Source of the DNA: Mameliella sp. MMSF_3455
Lineage (GTDB): Bacteria > Pseudomonadota > Alphaproteobacteria > Rhodobacterales > Rhodobacteraceae
Reading direction: 5' to 3'
Length of the DNA stretch: 64,000 bases
NCBI RefSeq assembly: GCF_030733205.1
Contig: NZ_JASHJL010000001.1
Coordinates: forward strand, 186,001 to 250,000
The position numbers and the translations under genes are program-made. How positions within the stretch are numbered: position 1 is the stretch's first letter; each line of letters opens with the position of its first letter. The notes under the pieces were generated by a model. It did no database searches and was not told where the DNA came from. It saw only the letters and a program-made list of their open reading frames with translations. Below are positions 54,494-64,000 of the stretch, piece by piece.

Positions 54494-55762
54494 CTATAAA
54501 TCGAAACAATCTCTCGCCTTGTTCGTAGGACCGCGCAGGTTTTGGACGGCCGTACCTATGACCCTGGCTAGGGGTATCCGTGCAGGCGGGTCCTGTGGCC
54601 AGAGCGCGGCCCCTGCCTTCGGATCGCACAAGGTCTCGGCAAAGGCACGCCCAAGCGCCGCGGTGGTCGGAACACCCCGCCCGCAGTAGCCCAGAAGGCC
54701 CCAGAGTCCGTCATCCAGTTCGAAGATTGCCGGGCGCTGTTTTGCAGAGACGCCAACCTGTCCGGTCCAGTGGTACTCCCATTGCAAGCCTTCCAAAACG
54801 GGATAGCGCCGAGCCAGCCTGCGCGTGGCCTGTTCGACCGTCGGTCCGCTCTTGCGGCCCCGACGCAGTTCGACAAGACCCCCAGTGACGATGCGACCAG
54901 AGGTATCGACGCGAAAGAACATCGGGTCGCGCCGTGTGTCGCTGAAAGTGACGCCGGAAGGGAGCACGGCGTCTTTCTGATCCGCCCCAAGCGGTGCGCT
55001 GACCACAGCATAGGAGGTCAGTGGCACCAGGCTGTGCCGCATCCGGGCGGGGACCGCGTCCGTCCCGTAGGCATTGGTCGTCAAGCCGACCTTACGGGCG
55101 GAAATCTCGCCTTCAGGCGTCTCCACGATCCACTTCCCCGAGCGGGCCTTTCGCAGCCCTGTCATCGGTGTGCCGGTATGAATCGCACAGCCTGCCTTTT
55201 GTGCAGCCCGTGCAAGGCCGCGCGCATAGGCCAGGGGATTGAGGTGCCCGCCGTCTTTGTGGACCCAGCCGCCAAGATACCCGGGCGCGCCGCTCAGCCG
55301 GGCGACCTCATCGGGGCCCAGAAACGGTCCGGCTTTTCCCAATGCGGCATATTTTGCATGGGCCGCCTTCGCACGTTCGAGGCCCGCAGAACTGTGGGCG
55401 GCATTCAGCCAGCCGCCCTGAACCGCGTCGCATTCTATGCCCAGATCGGTGATCTGGTCGAATACGATCTGTGCTGAGTCGCGCAAGAGCGCGAAGCCCG
55501 CCTGGGGCAAGGTCTCGGCGTCAAGGTATCCGAAGACAGGGATGCATTGACCATGGTTGCGACCAGAGCCACCGCTGCCGATCTCGCCCGCCTCGATCAG
55601 AGCTACTGACAGTCCCTTTCGGCAAAGTTCCAGAGCCGAGATCGTTCCGCTGAACCCGCCACCCACGATGGCGACATCCACCTGGATATGCTCGGTCAGC
55701 GGGGCTGTCGGAGGCGCGGGCGGTGCAGTTTCGGCATAATGCGGAGCCTTGATTAGGGTCAT
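54494..55762 (-). CDS. FAD-dependent amine/amino-acid oxidase (DAO family, PuuB-like)
   Basis: The 422-residue protein has the Rossmann FAD motif VDVAIVGGGFSGTISALELC (about 28-47), EAGEIGSGGSGRNHGQ after it, and a C-terminal GYCGRGVPTTAALGRAFAE segment typical of the DAO/gamma-glutamylputrescine oxidase group. The SGRN motif recalls enzymes that bind FAD covalently or in extended form. The start overlaps the stop of the upstream amidohydrolase-like gene by four bases. The pair suggests oxidation of an N-substituted amino compound with the amidohydrolase acting next, but the substrate is unknown. Confidence 0.87.
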   Translation of the reverse strand: MTLIKAPHYAETAPPAPPTAPLTEHIQVDVAIVGGGFSGTISALELCRKGLSVALIEAGEIGSGGSGRNHGQCIPVFGYLDAETLPQAGFALLRDSAQIVFDQITDLGIECDAVQGGWLNAAHSSAGLERAKAAHAKYAALGKAGPFLGPDEVARLSGAPGYLGGWVHKDGGHLNPLAYARGLARAAQKAGCAIHTGTPMTGLRKARSGKWIVETPEGEISARKVGLTTNAYGTDAVPARMRHSLVPLTSYAVVSAPLGADQKDAVLPSGVTFSDTRRDPMFFRVDTSGRIVTGGLVELRRGRKSGPTVEQATRRLARRYPVLEGLQWEYHWTGQVGVSAKQRPAIFELDDGLWGLLGYCGRGVPTTAALGRAFAETLCDPKAGAALWPQDPPARIPLARVIGTAVQNLRGPTNKARDCFDL

Positions 55763-56502
55763 GAGGCCATTCCTTCGCTCACCAACGCCGTCAACGTAGA
55801 ACCAAGCCGACCGGACCAGGCCGCTCGGTCTGCAGAGCTTTCCAAAAGGTCATTGGAGATTTCCAGGCCGCAAGCCAAGTGACCCGTGCCATGTGTATGC
55901 CGGTCGATGGTGTAGACGCCATTGCGCCCGGAATACGGCTGGTTGTCTCCAAGGTTCAGATCGCTATCGCGCCCCAATTGGCGTAACAGGGCGTTCGAGA
56001 ACCGTGGGGAGTCGTTCCAGATCGTCCCGCAGTCCCAGGGGCGATGCTGGCCGTCGAAGACGCGAGTGCAACTGTGCAGCGCAAGAAAGACCGGATCTGA
56101 ATGCCGGTCGGCAATTCCTGTCCACAGATCGGTCAGTCGCCGGTGATACGGCCAGAAGATCGCGTCGTGACGGGCCTGCCGTTCGGCCTCGCTCATGGCG
56201 ATGTTGCCGGTTACAGGAATGCCCTCGATCTGCATCGGAATCGACCGAGGATCTTCCAGCCAGCGGTTCAGATCGATCACCAGCCGGCTGACTGTGCCCA
56301 GGATGACCGGCGCGTCGAGAACCTCTGCGAGGCGGCGCGCAACATCGTCGATCCACAGATCGCAGAAATGATGCGTTCTCTGCCAGTGCGGATCAAGACC
56401 GAGGTTGCCGAACCGTTCCGGCAGATCCGTGCCGGCATGGTCAACCACGATCAATCCCGGGAAACGGCCTTCCGGGTTCAAAACGATAGGATGCTCAATC
56501 AT
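55759..56502 (-). CDS. N-formylglutamate amidohydrolase family protein
   Basis: The start at 56502 (MIEHPIVLNPEGRFPGLIVV) has GAGG seven bases upstream. It gives 247 residues and overlaps the preceding regulator by eight bases. A longer start at 56520 is possible but lacks a ribosome site. Family features include VVDHAGTDLPERFG, the metal-binding HHFCDLWID, SRLVIDLNR, ALHSCTRVFDGQ, and the Y-R-x-H-like VYTIDRHTHGTGH. Members cleave N-formylglutamate or related N-acyl amino acids using a metal, usually zinc. The flavin oxidase overlaps downstream, so both act in one pathway. Confidence 0.87.
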   Translation of the reverse strand: MIEHPIVLNPEGRFPGLIVVDHAGTDLPERFGNLGLDPHWQRTHHFCDLWIDDVARRLAEVLDAPVILGTVSRLVIDLNRWLEDPRSIPMQIEGIPVTGNIAMSEAERQARHDAIFWPYHRRLTDLWTGIADRHSDPVFLALHSCTRVFDGQHRPWDCGTIWNDSPRFSNALLRQLGRDSDLNLGDNQPYSGRNGVYTIDRHTHGTGHLACGLEISNDLLESSADRAAWSGRLGSTLTALVSEGMAS

Positions 56503-57373
56503 TGGCAACCTCTGTGTCATCTGTTCCCGGCCGGGCACGAAGCGCCTCCATGCGGGACAGTCGCGCGCGGGCGGCGTCACGGTCACGTTCGACCACGGCC
56601 GCAACGAGGGCTTCTACCTGAGCGGTCGGAACGACGCGGGAGCCAAAAGGGGACAATGTGTCATCGGGAGCGGTCAAAACCGCCTGTGCATATTGCGCAA
56701 TCGGCGAACGCCAGGGATCGGTCATCAACACGATACGAGCCCCAGCATCCGAGGCGCCTCTGGCAAAATGCAGCAATTCGTTTTGATAGCGCCGATAGTC
56801 GAAAATGATCAGAAGGTCGCGCGGGCCAATATCTGCCAAGGCGTCATAGGCAAAGCCAACCTCCTGCCGAAGCAGGACAACGCCTTCACGCACCTGGCTC
56901 ATCTGCATGACCAGCCGTTCCGCCAAGTTCCGGCTGTAGCGGCCGCCAAGCGCCTTAATGCGCAACTTCGGATTGGCCAGAAGTTCGACAATCGAGTCGA
57001 ATTCAGCCGGGACAACTTGGTTGGCGGCTTTCCTGAGTGCCTCTGATTGCATCAAGAGGGTGTTGCGGTAGATGTGCCCATCTTCCGTTTCGCGGCGGGC
57101 CTCTTCGTTCAGTTGCTGCAGCGGCGACCCAAGTTGCCGTTCGATTTCTTCCAAGACCGCAGCCTGGAATGTAGCAAACCGCGGGAAACCCAGCTTGGCA
57201 AGGTATCGCAAGACCGTAGGACCGCTGACGCCCGCGCGGGTGGCAAGGGTCTCTACGGTCCCCACTGCGCTCGATGGAAAATTCTCGGCAAGGGCGGCGG
57301 CCACTTTGCGCTCGGCGGTCGAAACCGCGGTCTCGCGCAGCCGTGTGGCGAGATCTGGTGAAGACGACATCAT
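56495..57373 (-). CDS. MurR/RpiR-family transcriptional regulator
   Basis: The 292-residue regulator has an N-terminal RpiR HTH (about 8-85, VETLATRAGVSGPTVLRYLA, then KLGFPRFATFQ) and a SIS sugar/amino-sugar-binding domain (about 125-265, KALGGRYSRNLAERL, LLIIFDYRRYQNELLHFA). It is first in a three-gene minus operon and divergent from the binding-protein gene, with 143 bases between them. Direct repeats in that gap are candidate operators. Confidence 0.9.
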   Translation of the reverse strand: MMSSSPDLATRLRETAVSTAERKVAAALAENFPSSAVGTVETLATRAGVSGPTVLRYLAKLGFPRFATFQAAVLEEIERQLGSPLQQLNEEARRETEDGHIYRNTLLMQSEALRKAANQVVPAEFDSIVELLANPKLRIKALGGRYSRNLAERLVMQMSQVREGVVLLRQEVGFAYDALADIGPRDLLIIFDYRRYQNELLHFARGASDAGARIVLMTDPWRSPIAQYAQAVLTAPDDTLSPFGSRVVPTAQVEALVAAVVERDRDAARARLSRMEALRARPGTDDTEVAND

Positions 57374-57392
57374 ACTCGGCGGAATCTGGATT

Positions 57393-57433
57393 GTTTGTTA
57401 CATCTTGACTAGCAAAAGGGTCGTTTGCAACAT
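57393..57433. promoter_or_regulatory. direct-repeat candidate operator for the RpiR regulator
   Basis: GTTTGTTACAT (57393-57403) and GTTTGCAACAT (57423-57433) match at nine of eleven positions. They are spaced 30 bases start to start, about three helical turns, so they face the same side of the DNA. They lie in the divergent region just upstream of the regulator gene. Confidence 0.5.
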
Positions 57434-57516
57434 TTAATACAAGTCGACAAAGACCCGCAGCAACTGCAAGCGGTGGGCGCAAACGAACAAGAGACCCCCA
57501 ACAGGAGACTAGGATC

Positions 57517-59214
57517 ATGAAAACTTTCACAATACTGGCCGGAGCGGCTTTGGCCCTCGCGCCGGTCTCTGTCGGCGCCGAACGCGGCAGTGACGGGCAT
57601 CTCCGGATCCTTTACTGGCAAGCAGCCTCAACCATGAATCCCTACCTGTCCGGGATCGCAAAAGAGGTGGAGGCGGCCTCGCTCGTTCTGGAACCGCTTG
57701 CTCGGTTCGACGAAAACGGGGCCCTTGTCCCGATCCTCGCCGCCAGGATACCGACCGTCGAGAACGGTGACGTGAGTGCGGACCTGACAAGCATTACATG
57801 GACCCTGAAAGAAGACCTCAAGTGGTCGGATGGCACAGCGGTTACACCCGAAGACGTTATCTTTACCTGGAAGTACTGTACCGACGAGGCCAGCGGATGC
57901 GCGGCCCTGTCGATGTTCGACAATGTCGCCGACGTCGTCGCGTTGGATGATCGAAAGGTCAAGATCAGCTTTACTGAGCCGAAACCTTATCCCTACACGG
58001 CCTTTGTCAGTTCGGAAGCCCCGATCCTGCAAAAGGCGCAATTCGCCGAATGCACAGGTGCGCGCGTGGCCCAGTGCACCCGCGAAAACACCTTCCCCAT
58101 CGGGACGGGCCCCTATGTGGTCGATGACTTTCAGGCCAATGACGTCATCTCCTACTCGGCCAATCCCAATTTCCGTCATCCTGACAAGCCGGCCTTCGGC
58201 ACTGTGACGATCAAGGGCGGCGGCGATCCGGCGTCTTCGGCGCGGGCAGTGCTGCAAACCGGCGAGGTGGACTACGCCTGGAACTTGCAACTGCCGCCGG
58301 ACGTGCTGGACCAGATGAAAGGCGGACCGGGTGAGGTCATTGCAGGCAACGGTTCGGCCGTTGAGTTTCTCTTCCTCAACCAGACGGATCCCGATCCCGA
58401 CCTTGGCGAACAGCGATCCACCGTTGACGGCGGGGCGCATCCTTTCCTGACGGATCCCCGGGTCGGGAAGGCGTTGTCGCTGGCCATCGACCGATCCCTG
58501 ATCGCCGAACTTCTGTACGGTGAAGCCGGTCGGCCCGGCTGCGCTGTCGTGCCTGCCCCCGCGCTCTACAAATCGTCGACGTTTGATGGCTGCGAAACCC
58601 AGGACCTCGAAGAGGCCGCCGCTCTGCTGGACGAGGCCGGCTGGATCGACAGCGATGGCGACGGTATCCGGGACAAGGACGGCGTGAAACTGTCCATCCT
58701 TTACCAGACCTCGACGAATGGCGTCCGCCAGGACACCCAGGCGCTTATCAAGCAATGGTGGGGTGAAATCGGCGTCGAGACGGAACTTCGCAACATCAAC
58801 GCCTCGGTCTTCTTCGGAGGCGATCCCGGTTCGCCTGATACCCGGCAGAAGTTCTATGCCGACGTGCAAATGTACACGGACAACTCCAAGGGCCAAGACC
58901 CCGAGAGCTTTCTGGCGAATTGGAGTTGCAACGACATTCCGGGCCCGACGACCCAGTGGCAGGGCAACAACATCCAGCGTTTCTGTTCGGAACCCTACCA
59001 AGCGTTGATCGCGGAATTCCGGACTGCAGCCACATTGGAGGAGCGCGGGCGCATTGCACGCGAAATGAACGACCTGCTCGTCGGTTCCTACTCGATCATT
59101 CCCTTGGTCCATCGCCGGATCCTATCCGGCAAGGCGAAATCGCTGGAGGGTGTGCGGATGAACAGCTGGGACAGCCAGATCTGGAACATTGCGGACTGGC
59201 ATCGCGCAGACTGA
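57517..59214 (+). CDS. ABC transporter periplasmic binding protein (SBP_bac_5, peptide/opine type)
   Basis: The 565-residue protein has a Sec signal (MKTFTILAGAALALAPVSVG) and the family-5 solute-binding fold: LRILYWQAASTMNPYLS, ITWTLKEDLKWSDGTAVTPE, FPIGTGPYVVDDF, DPRVGKALSLAIDR. Such proteins capture oligopeptides, opines or nickel chelates. No permease or ATPase gene follows before a terminator and a tRNA, so it is an orphan that must use a transporter encoded elsewhere. Co-location with the RpiR regulon suggests its ligand is the substrate of the oxidase and amidohydrolase. Confidence 0.88.
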   Translation: MKTFTILAGAALALAPVSVGAERGSDGHLRILYWQAASTMNPYLSGIAKEVEAASLVLEPLARFDENGALVPILAARIPTVENGDVSADLTSITWTLKEDLKWSDGTAVTPEDVIFTWKYCTDEASGCAALSMFDNVADVVALDDRKVKISFTEPKPYPYTAFVSSEAPILQKAQFAECTGARVAQCTRENTFPIGTGPYVVDDFQANDVISYSANPNFRHPDKPAFGTVTIKGGGDPASSARAVLQTGEVDYAWNLQLPPDVLDQMKGGPGEVIAGNGSAVEFLFLNQTDPDPDLGEQRSTVDGGAHPFLTDPRVGKALSLAIDRSLIAELLYGEAGRPGCAVVPAPALYKSSTFDGCETQDLEEAAALLDEAGWIDSDGDGIRDKDGVKLSILYQTSTNGVRQDTQALIKQWWGEIGVETELRNINASVFFGGDPGSPDTRQKFYADVQMYTDNSKGQDPESFLANWSCNDIPGPTTQWQGNNIQRFCSEPYQALIAEFRTAATLEERGRIAREMNDLLVGSYSIIPLVHRRILSGKAKSLEGVRMNSWDSQIWNIADWHRAD

Positions 59215-59563
59215 AAACAGCAAACAAGCGGGTGGGCGCATGAGAGCCCGCTCGCTTTTACTGACAAAGAAACTTGGCTGTCGGCCAGCACAGGGAGAAT
59301 TCGCGCGAAGATGCCTATCTCTCTCCCGCGCTTTCATCGGTTGTAGAGCGTGCTCTGATTGCGGCTTTGTCAAGCGGGTGAGCGGTTTGTCCGTCCGGGG
59401 CCATGGTTCTCTGCGAGGTCGCATTGAGCGCCTCATGATGGTTTCCGGTGGCGGATCGTCTCAAATGCGTTGCGCGGGGTGTGGGGGTTGGCGGTTATCC
59501 CCCCGTGTCGCAACACTTCGCGTTCAAGCGCAAATGGGATGACGGGCGCGTTGGCATGTGTGA

Positions 59564-59588
59564 CCGCCGTGGGCGGCTTTTTCTTTTT
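59564..59588 (+). terminator. Rho-independent terminator
   Basis: The stem CCGCC-GTG-GGCGG is followed by CTTTTTCTTTTT on the plus strand. It is 350 bases after the binding-protein stop and just before the antisense tRNA. It may end that transcript. The gap 59215-59563 shows no gene. Confidence 0.7.
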
Positions 59589-59603
59589 AAATTCAAGCAT
59601 GTG

Positions 59604-59693
59604 TGGCGGAGAGACAGGGATTCGAACCCTGGGTCCCCGTGAAGGGACAACGGTTTTCGAGACCGCCCCGTTCGACCACTCCGGCACCTCTCC
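59604..59693 (-). tRNA. tRNA-Ser (anticodon CGA)
   Basis: On the minus strand the sequence begins GGAGAGGTGCCGGAGTGG, has the anticodon arm GCGGTCTCGAAAACCGT with CGA in the loop, a long serine-type variable arm (TGTCCCTTCACGGGGACC), and the T-arm GGTTCGAATCC. It ends with the acceptor strand CTCTCC plus an encoded GCCA end. It reads UCG codons. It is 90 bases long, with all arms pairing by eye. Confidence 0.96.
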
Positions 59694-59894
59694 GCGGGGG
59701 TCTGGGTAGAGGGGCGTTTAGACAATTCCCCAGCGGGGTGCAACCGGCAAATCACAAGTTTTTCGCATGCCGGTGAAAGAGCCCGCAGTTGTCGTGATCG
59801 TGACGGCGTCCACCCGCCTGCACACTCCGTGACAGTTGTTGTAGGCGCGGCTCTGCTCTACCACTAACAGGGCCCAGATCCGCGCGAGGACAAA

Positions 59895-60749
59895 ATGATC
59901 AAAAACGCCCCGACACCCAAGGCCCTGACGGCCCGGCACCTGATTCCGGCGCTGTTGGCATGGCTTGCCTGCCTTTGTCTTGCGTTGCCGCTGCGGGCCG
60001 AGCCCATAGACGAGTTGGCCGAGGCGCTGCAGATCGATTCCATGATCGAGGTGATGCGCGTCGAGGGCATGGCCTACGGCGCCGAACTGGCCGACGAAAT
60101 GATCCCGGGCGGCAGCAATCCTGCCTGGCAAGAGTTGCTGGACAAGATCTATGACCCGGACAAGATGCGCGCCATCGTTCGCCAGGGCTTTGCGGAGGCC
60201 ATCGAGGACAGCGACCCGGCGCCTCTGATTGCCTTTTTCTCGTCCGACCTCGGGCAGAAGATCATCACCCTGGAACTCGAAGCGCGGCGCGCCATGATCG
60301 ATGACGAGGTCGAACAGGCCGCGCGGCAGGCCTATCTGGACATCAAGGGCAGCGAGGATCCGCGCCTGGATCAACTGCGCCGCTTCGTCGATGTAAACGA
60401 CCTTCTCGAAACCAACGTGACCGGTGCGTTGAATGCGTCGTTCCGCTTCTACTCCGGCCTGGTCGACGGGGGCGGCTTGCAGATGGCCGAGGGCGATATC
60501 CTCTCCGATGTCTGGAGCCAGGAGGAGGACACGCGCGAGGACACCCGCGAATGGCTTTTCGCCTACCTCCTCCTCGCCTACGAACCGCTGGAGGACGAGG
60601 AACTGGAAGCCTATATCGCCCTGTCCGAAACCACCCAGGGTCGGGCATTGAACCGGGCGCTGTTTGCCGGGTTCAACGCCATGTACGACGAGATTTCCTA
60701 TGCCCTCGGGCTGGCGGCCTCGCGGCAGATGCAGCAGCAGGAACTCTGA
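59895..60749 (+). CDS. DUF2059 domain periplasmic protein
   Basis: The 284-residue protein has a hydrophobic signal (about 15-36, IPALLAWLACLCLALPLRAE). Mainly helical, acidic DUF2059-like sequence follows: AIVRQGFAEAIEDSDPAPLIAFFSSDLGQKI, then ITLELEARRAMID (FF.S..G.k...lE...r). Family members are exported and of unknown function. It stands alone between tRNA-Ser and the rplU promoter. Confidence 0.8.
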   Translation: MIKNAPTPKALTARHLIPALLAWLACLCLALPLRAEPIDELAEALQIDSMIEVMRVEGMAYGAELADEMIPGGSNPAWQELLDKIYDPDKMRAIVRQGFAEAIEDSDPAPLIAFFSSDLGQKIITLELEARRAMIDDEVEQAARQAYLDIKGSEDPRLDQLRRFVDVNDLLETNVTGALNASFRFYSGLVDGGGLQMAEGDILSDVWSQEEDTREDTREWLFAYLLLAYEPLEDEELEAYIALSETTQGRALNRALFAGFNAMYDEISYALGLAASRQMQQQEL

Positions 60750-60771
60750 GGCCAGCCCTTGCAACAATGGC

Positions 60772-60800
60772 TTGACAACCACGGGCTTTGCGGATCATAA
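60772..60800 (+). promoter_or_regulatory. sigma-70-type promoter for rplU-rpmA
   Basis: TTGACA (60772-60777) is separated by 17 bases from TCATAA (60795-60800). The -35 is consensus and the spacing optimal. Transcription would begin near 60807, giving an rplU leader of about 140 bases. Confidence 0.7.
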
Positions 60801-60816
60801 GCCGCGCACGACTAGA

Positions 60817-60887
60817 CGGGGCTTTTGGCCCCGCCTTTTGTTTTTGTTCAACGATCGTCCGAATGGACGCGCTGTTCGAGGCGGGGC
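60817..60887 (+). promoter_or_regulatory. rplU leader with alternative terminator/anti-terminator pairing
   Basis: Just after the promoter, CGGGGC-TTTTG-GCCCCG (60817-60833) forms a strong hairpin followed by CCTTTTGTTTTTG, an intrinsic terminator in shape. Its 3' arm GCCCCGCCT (60828-60836) is exactly complementary to AGGCGGGGC at 60879-60887, so a second, exclusive pairing is possible. That geometry is typical of ribosomal-protein mRNA attenuators. Function is inferred. Confidence 0.55.
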
Positions 60888-60949
60888 AGGGACCCTGTAA
60901 ACTCCGGATGACGGGGCCACAGAACGCGGCAGAAAAGGAATGACGCACC

Positions 60950-61534
60950 ATGTTCGCGGTGATGAAAACCGGCGGCAAACAGTACAAGGTACAGTCGGGC
61001 GATACGCTCCGGGTGGAAAAGCTGGCCGCAGACGCGGGTGAAACCGTACAGTTCAACGACGTTCTGATGCTGGGCGGCGACACCACCGTCGTCGGCGCGC
61101 CCTTCGTGGCCGGCGCCGCCGTGCAGGCCGAGGTCATCGACCAGGTCAAGGGTGACAAGCTGATCCATTTCGTCAAGCGCCGCCGCAAGCACAGCTCGCA
61201 GCGCACCAAGGGCCACCGCCAGCAACTTACGCTGGTTCGCGTGACCGAGATTCTCGCCGAAGGCGCAGATGCGACCGGCGTCAAGGCCGCCCAGGGCGCA
61301 GGTTCGGCCCCGAAGGCAGCCGCACCGGCCGCCGCCGCCAAGGCAGCAGCCCCCGCAGCGGTTGAATCCGGCGACGACCTGACCCAGATTACTGGTGTTG
61401 GCCCCGCCGCCGCCAAGAAGCTGGCCGAGGCTGGTATCACCACTTTTGCCCAGCTGGCGACCGTGGACCCCGAAACCTTCGAGGCCGCCAAGGTCAAGCC
61501 CGAGTGGGTCGAACAGGCCAAGACTCTGGCCTGA
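60950..61534 (+). CDS. rplU: ribosomal protein L21 with C-terminal helix-hairpin-helix extension
   Basis: Residues 1-105 are bL21 (MFAVMKTGGKQYKVQSGDTL, RRRKHSSQRTKGHRQQLT). An Ala-rich linker follows, then about 55 residues with DLTQITGVGPAAAKKLAEAG and an LATVDPETFEAAKVK segment, a helix-hairpin-helix-like domain. The total of 194 residues is nearly twice the usual length. Such extended L21 proteins are normal in Rhodobacterales. It is part of the 50S subunit and is followed by rpmA. Confidence 0.96.
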   Translation: MFAVMKTGGKQYKVQSGDTLRVEKLAADAGETVQFNDVLMLGGDTTVVGAPFVAGAAVQAEVIDQVKGDKLIHFVKRRRKHSSQRTKGHRQQLTLVRVTEILAEGADATGVKAAQGAGSAPKAAAPAAAAKAAAPAAVESGDDLTQITGVGPAAAKKLAEAGITTFAQLATVDPETFEAAKVKPEWVEQAKTLA

Positions 61535-61555
61535 GACAGTTAAGGAGAGAAACGA

Positions 61556-61825
61556 ATGGCACATAAAAAAGCAGGCGGTTCCTCCCGCAACGGTCGCGAC
61601 TCAGCCGGACGCCGTCTTGGCGTCAAGCTGTACGGCGGGCAGGCCGCGATCCCCGGCAACATCATCGTGCGTCAGCGCGGTACCAAGTTCTGGCCGGGTG
61701 AAGGCGTTGGCATGGGCAAGGATCACACCATCTTTGCAACTGCCGAGGGCGCCGTGACCTTCCGCAAGGGCCTCAAGGGTCGCACGTTCATTTCGGTCCT
61801 GCCGGTGGCGGAAGCCGCGGAATAA
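61556..61825 (+). CDS. rpmA: ribosomal protein L27
   Basis: The 89-residue product begins [20 protein letters not shown], the canonical bL27 N-terminus that reaches the peptidyl-transferase centre. It has no Firmicutes-type N-terminal extension. It lies 21 bases after rplU with GGAGAG before the ATG. Confidence 0.98.
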   Translation: MAHKKAGGSSRNGRDSAGRRLGVKLYGGQAAIPGNIIVRQRGTKFWPGEGVGMGKDHTIFATAEGAVTFRKGLKGRTFISVLPVAEAAE

Positions 61826-61854
61826 CGCCGAGATCAGTGTCACGGAAACGGACA

Positions 61855-61880
61855 GGGGATCGGCGGCACCGCCGGTCCCC
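61855..61880 (+). terminator. hairpin terminator after rpmA
   Basis: GGGGATCGGCGG-CA-CCGCCGGTCCCC forms a nearly perfect long stem 30 bases after the rpmA stop, followed by TTCGCTGTTT. It probably ends the rplU-rpmA transcript. Confidence 0.65.
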
Positions 61881-62007
61881 TTCGCTGTTTCCTGGTGCTG
61901 CTTTTCTGGCCCGGTCACGGGCCCCCGGTCGGTCATGCCAATGACAAAATGACCTGTCACAGAACAGGCAGAGCCGATCTCGTCCGATGCACGAGAGGAG
62001 AGTGCAC

Positions 62008-62547
62008 ATGGGCCTTGATGCAACCCAGGATCAGCCGGTCGTCAAGACCGAGCGGTTCGATCTGCGCCCCGTGCGCCGGTCCGACATTGGACTGATGGAG
62101 CTTTACACCGGCGACGAACGCGTGGCCCGGATGACGACATCCATTCCGCACCCGCTGCCGCCGGGCGCGGCAGAGGCCTTTGTCGCGCGCGTCACAGCGC
62201 CTGACCGGCACGAAGACGTCTGGGCGATGGATGCCACCAAGGTTGGCGGCTCCGAGCTGATGGGCGTGATCGCGCTGGAGCGGATGGACCGCAACCAGTC
62301 CGAGGTCGGGTACTGGGTGGCGCCGGCCTTCTGGAATACCGGGCTGGCGTCCGAAGCCGTACGCGCGCTGGTCGAGGCCAACCCGATGGGAAATGCCACG
62401 ATGTTCGCCAGCGTCTTCCAGGACAACGCCGCCTCGGCGCGGGTGCTGGTGAACTGCGGGTTCGAATACATCGGCGATGCCGAGGCCTATTCCGTGGCCC
62501 GCCAGGCCAAGGTCCCAACCTGGACATATATCTGCAAGCTGGCCTGA
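62008..62547 (+). CDS. GNAT-family N-acetyltransferase (RimJ/RimL-like)
   Basis: GAGAGGAG lies about eight bases before the ATG at 62008; the in-frame ATG at 61987 lacks such a site. The 179-residue protein has the RimJ/L pattern: TERFDLRPVRRSDI, MGVIALERMDRNQSEVGYWV, the AcCoA-binding region WNTGLASEAVRALVE and ASVFQDNAASARVLVNCGFE. It acetylates an amino group on an unknown protein or small molecule. The position between rpmA and obgE is common in Rhodobacterales. Confidence 0.9.
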   Translation: MGLDATQDQPVVKTERFDLRPVRRSDIGLMELYTGDERVARMTTSIPHPLPPGAAEAFVARVTAPDRHEDVWAMDATKVGGSELMGVIALERMDRNQSEVGYWVAPAFWNTGLASEAVRALVEANPMGNATMFASVFQDNAASARVLVNCGFEYIGDAEAYSVARQAKVPTWTYICKLA

Positions 62548-62592
62548 GGCGTCGCGCAAGGCCCGCTTGAGCGCCGGGGGAAACCCCGGTAA

Positions 62593-64000
<1,408 letters not shown>

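Noticed and set aside
59470..59709. 79-aa frame containing GGETGIRTLGPREGTTVFET
   Set aside because: It is a translation of the antisense tRNA-Ser gene, a well-known false protein.

Overview
The window looks like a chromosomal segment of a high-GC alphaproteobacterium, most likely a Rhodobacteraceae/Roseobacter-group or Paracoccus-like species. The evidence is the rplU-rpmA-GNAT-obgE-proB order, L21 with a C-terminal helix-hairpin-helix tail, a complete qhp (quinohemoprotein amine dehydrogenase) cluster, and palindromic Zur boxes of the alphaproteobacterial type. There is no phage or CRISPR locus. Degraded insertion sequences (IS110, IS30, IS5/IS427 and IS91 types) mark several module borders.

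Layout. (1) 1-8786, minus: a fused SpvB/RHS (TcB-TcC-like) giant toxin with a deaminase-like C-terminal domain, followed by a large co-oriented gene that runs off the left edge. (2) 9293-18155, minus: eight tightly packed genes. A partner-switching module (receiver-PP2C phosphatase, STAS protein, HATPase kinase) heads a polysaccharide cluster (two DUF3131 proteins, an acyltransferase, a cellulose-synthase-like GT2 and a peptidoglycan-binding-like protein). (3) 18631-20932: an H-NOX nitric-oxide sensor with its hybrid histidine kinase. Next come an outer-membrane beta-barrel protein (minus) and an RTX protein with a beta-propeller core. (4) 26202-35580: qhpG, divergent from qhpADCBEF, then qhpR. 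The CTQ cofactor and thioether geometry of QhpC is fully conserved, and a perfect 20-bp inverted repeat sits between qhpG and qhpA. (5) 36235-40078: a frameshifted IS5/IS427 element, a LysR regulator and asnB.

(6) 40490-53601 is the most notable region: a zinc-starvation island built around two near-identical Zur palindromes. Box 1 lies between a HisI paralogue that has lost a zinc-ligand Cys and an operon holding a COG0523 GTPase, a second ThrRS, a predicted metal-free iota-class carbonic anhydrase, a broken DUF1826 gene and a class III alcohol dehydrogenase that has lost two of its four structural-zinc Cys. Box 2 precedes zur, a 43-aa membrane protein, znuCBA, a second COG0523 GTPase, an intact DUF1826 gene, a DUF1007 protein and a NicO-family transporter. 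The cell would thus import zinc, deliver it by metallochaperone, and swap zinc-rich enzymes for zinc-poor or zinc-free ones together.

(7) 54494-59214: a small amino-compound catabolic unit (FAD oxidase, N-formylglutamate amidohydrolase-like protein, RpiR regulator) divergent from an orphan peptide-type binding protein. (8) 59604-64000: tRNA-Ser(CGA), a DUF2059 protein and the rplU-rpmA/obgE/proB housekeeping block. The rplU leader can form mutually exclusive terminator and anti-terminator pairings.

All functional calls come from reading sequence and motifs. No database search was run.
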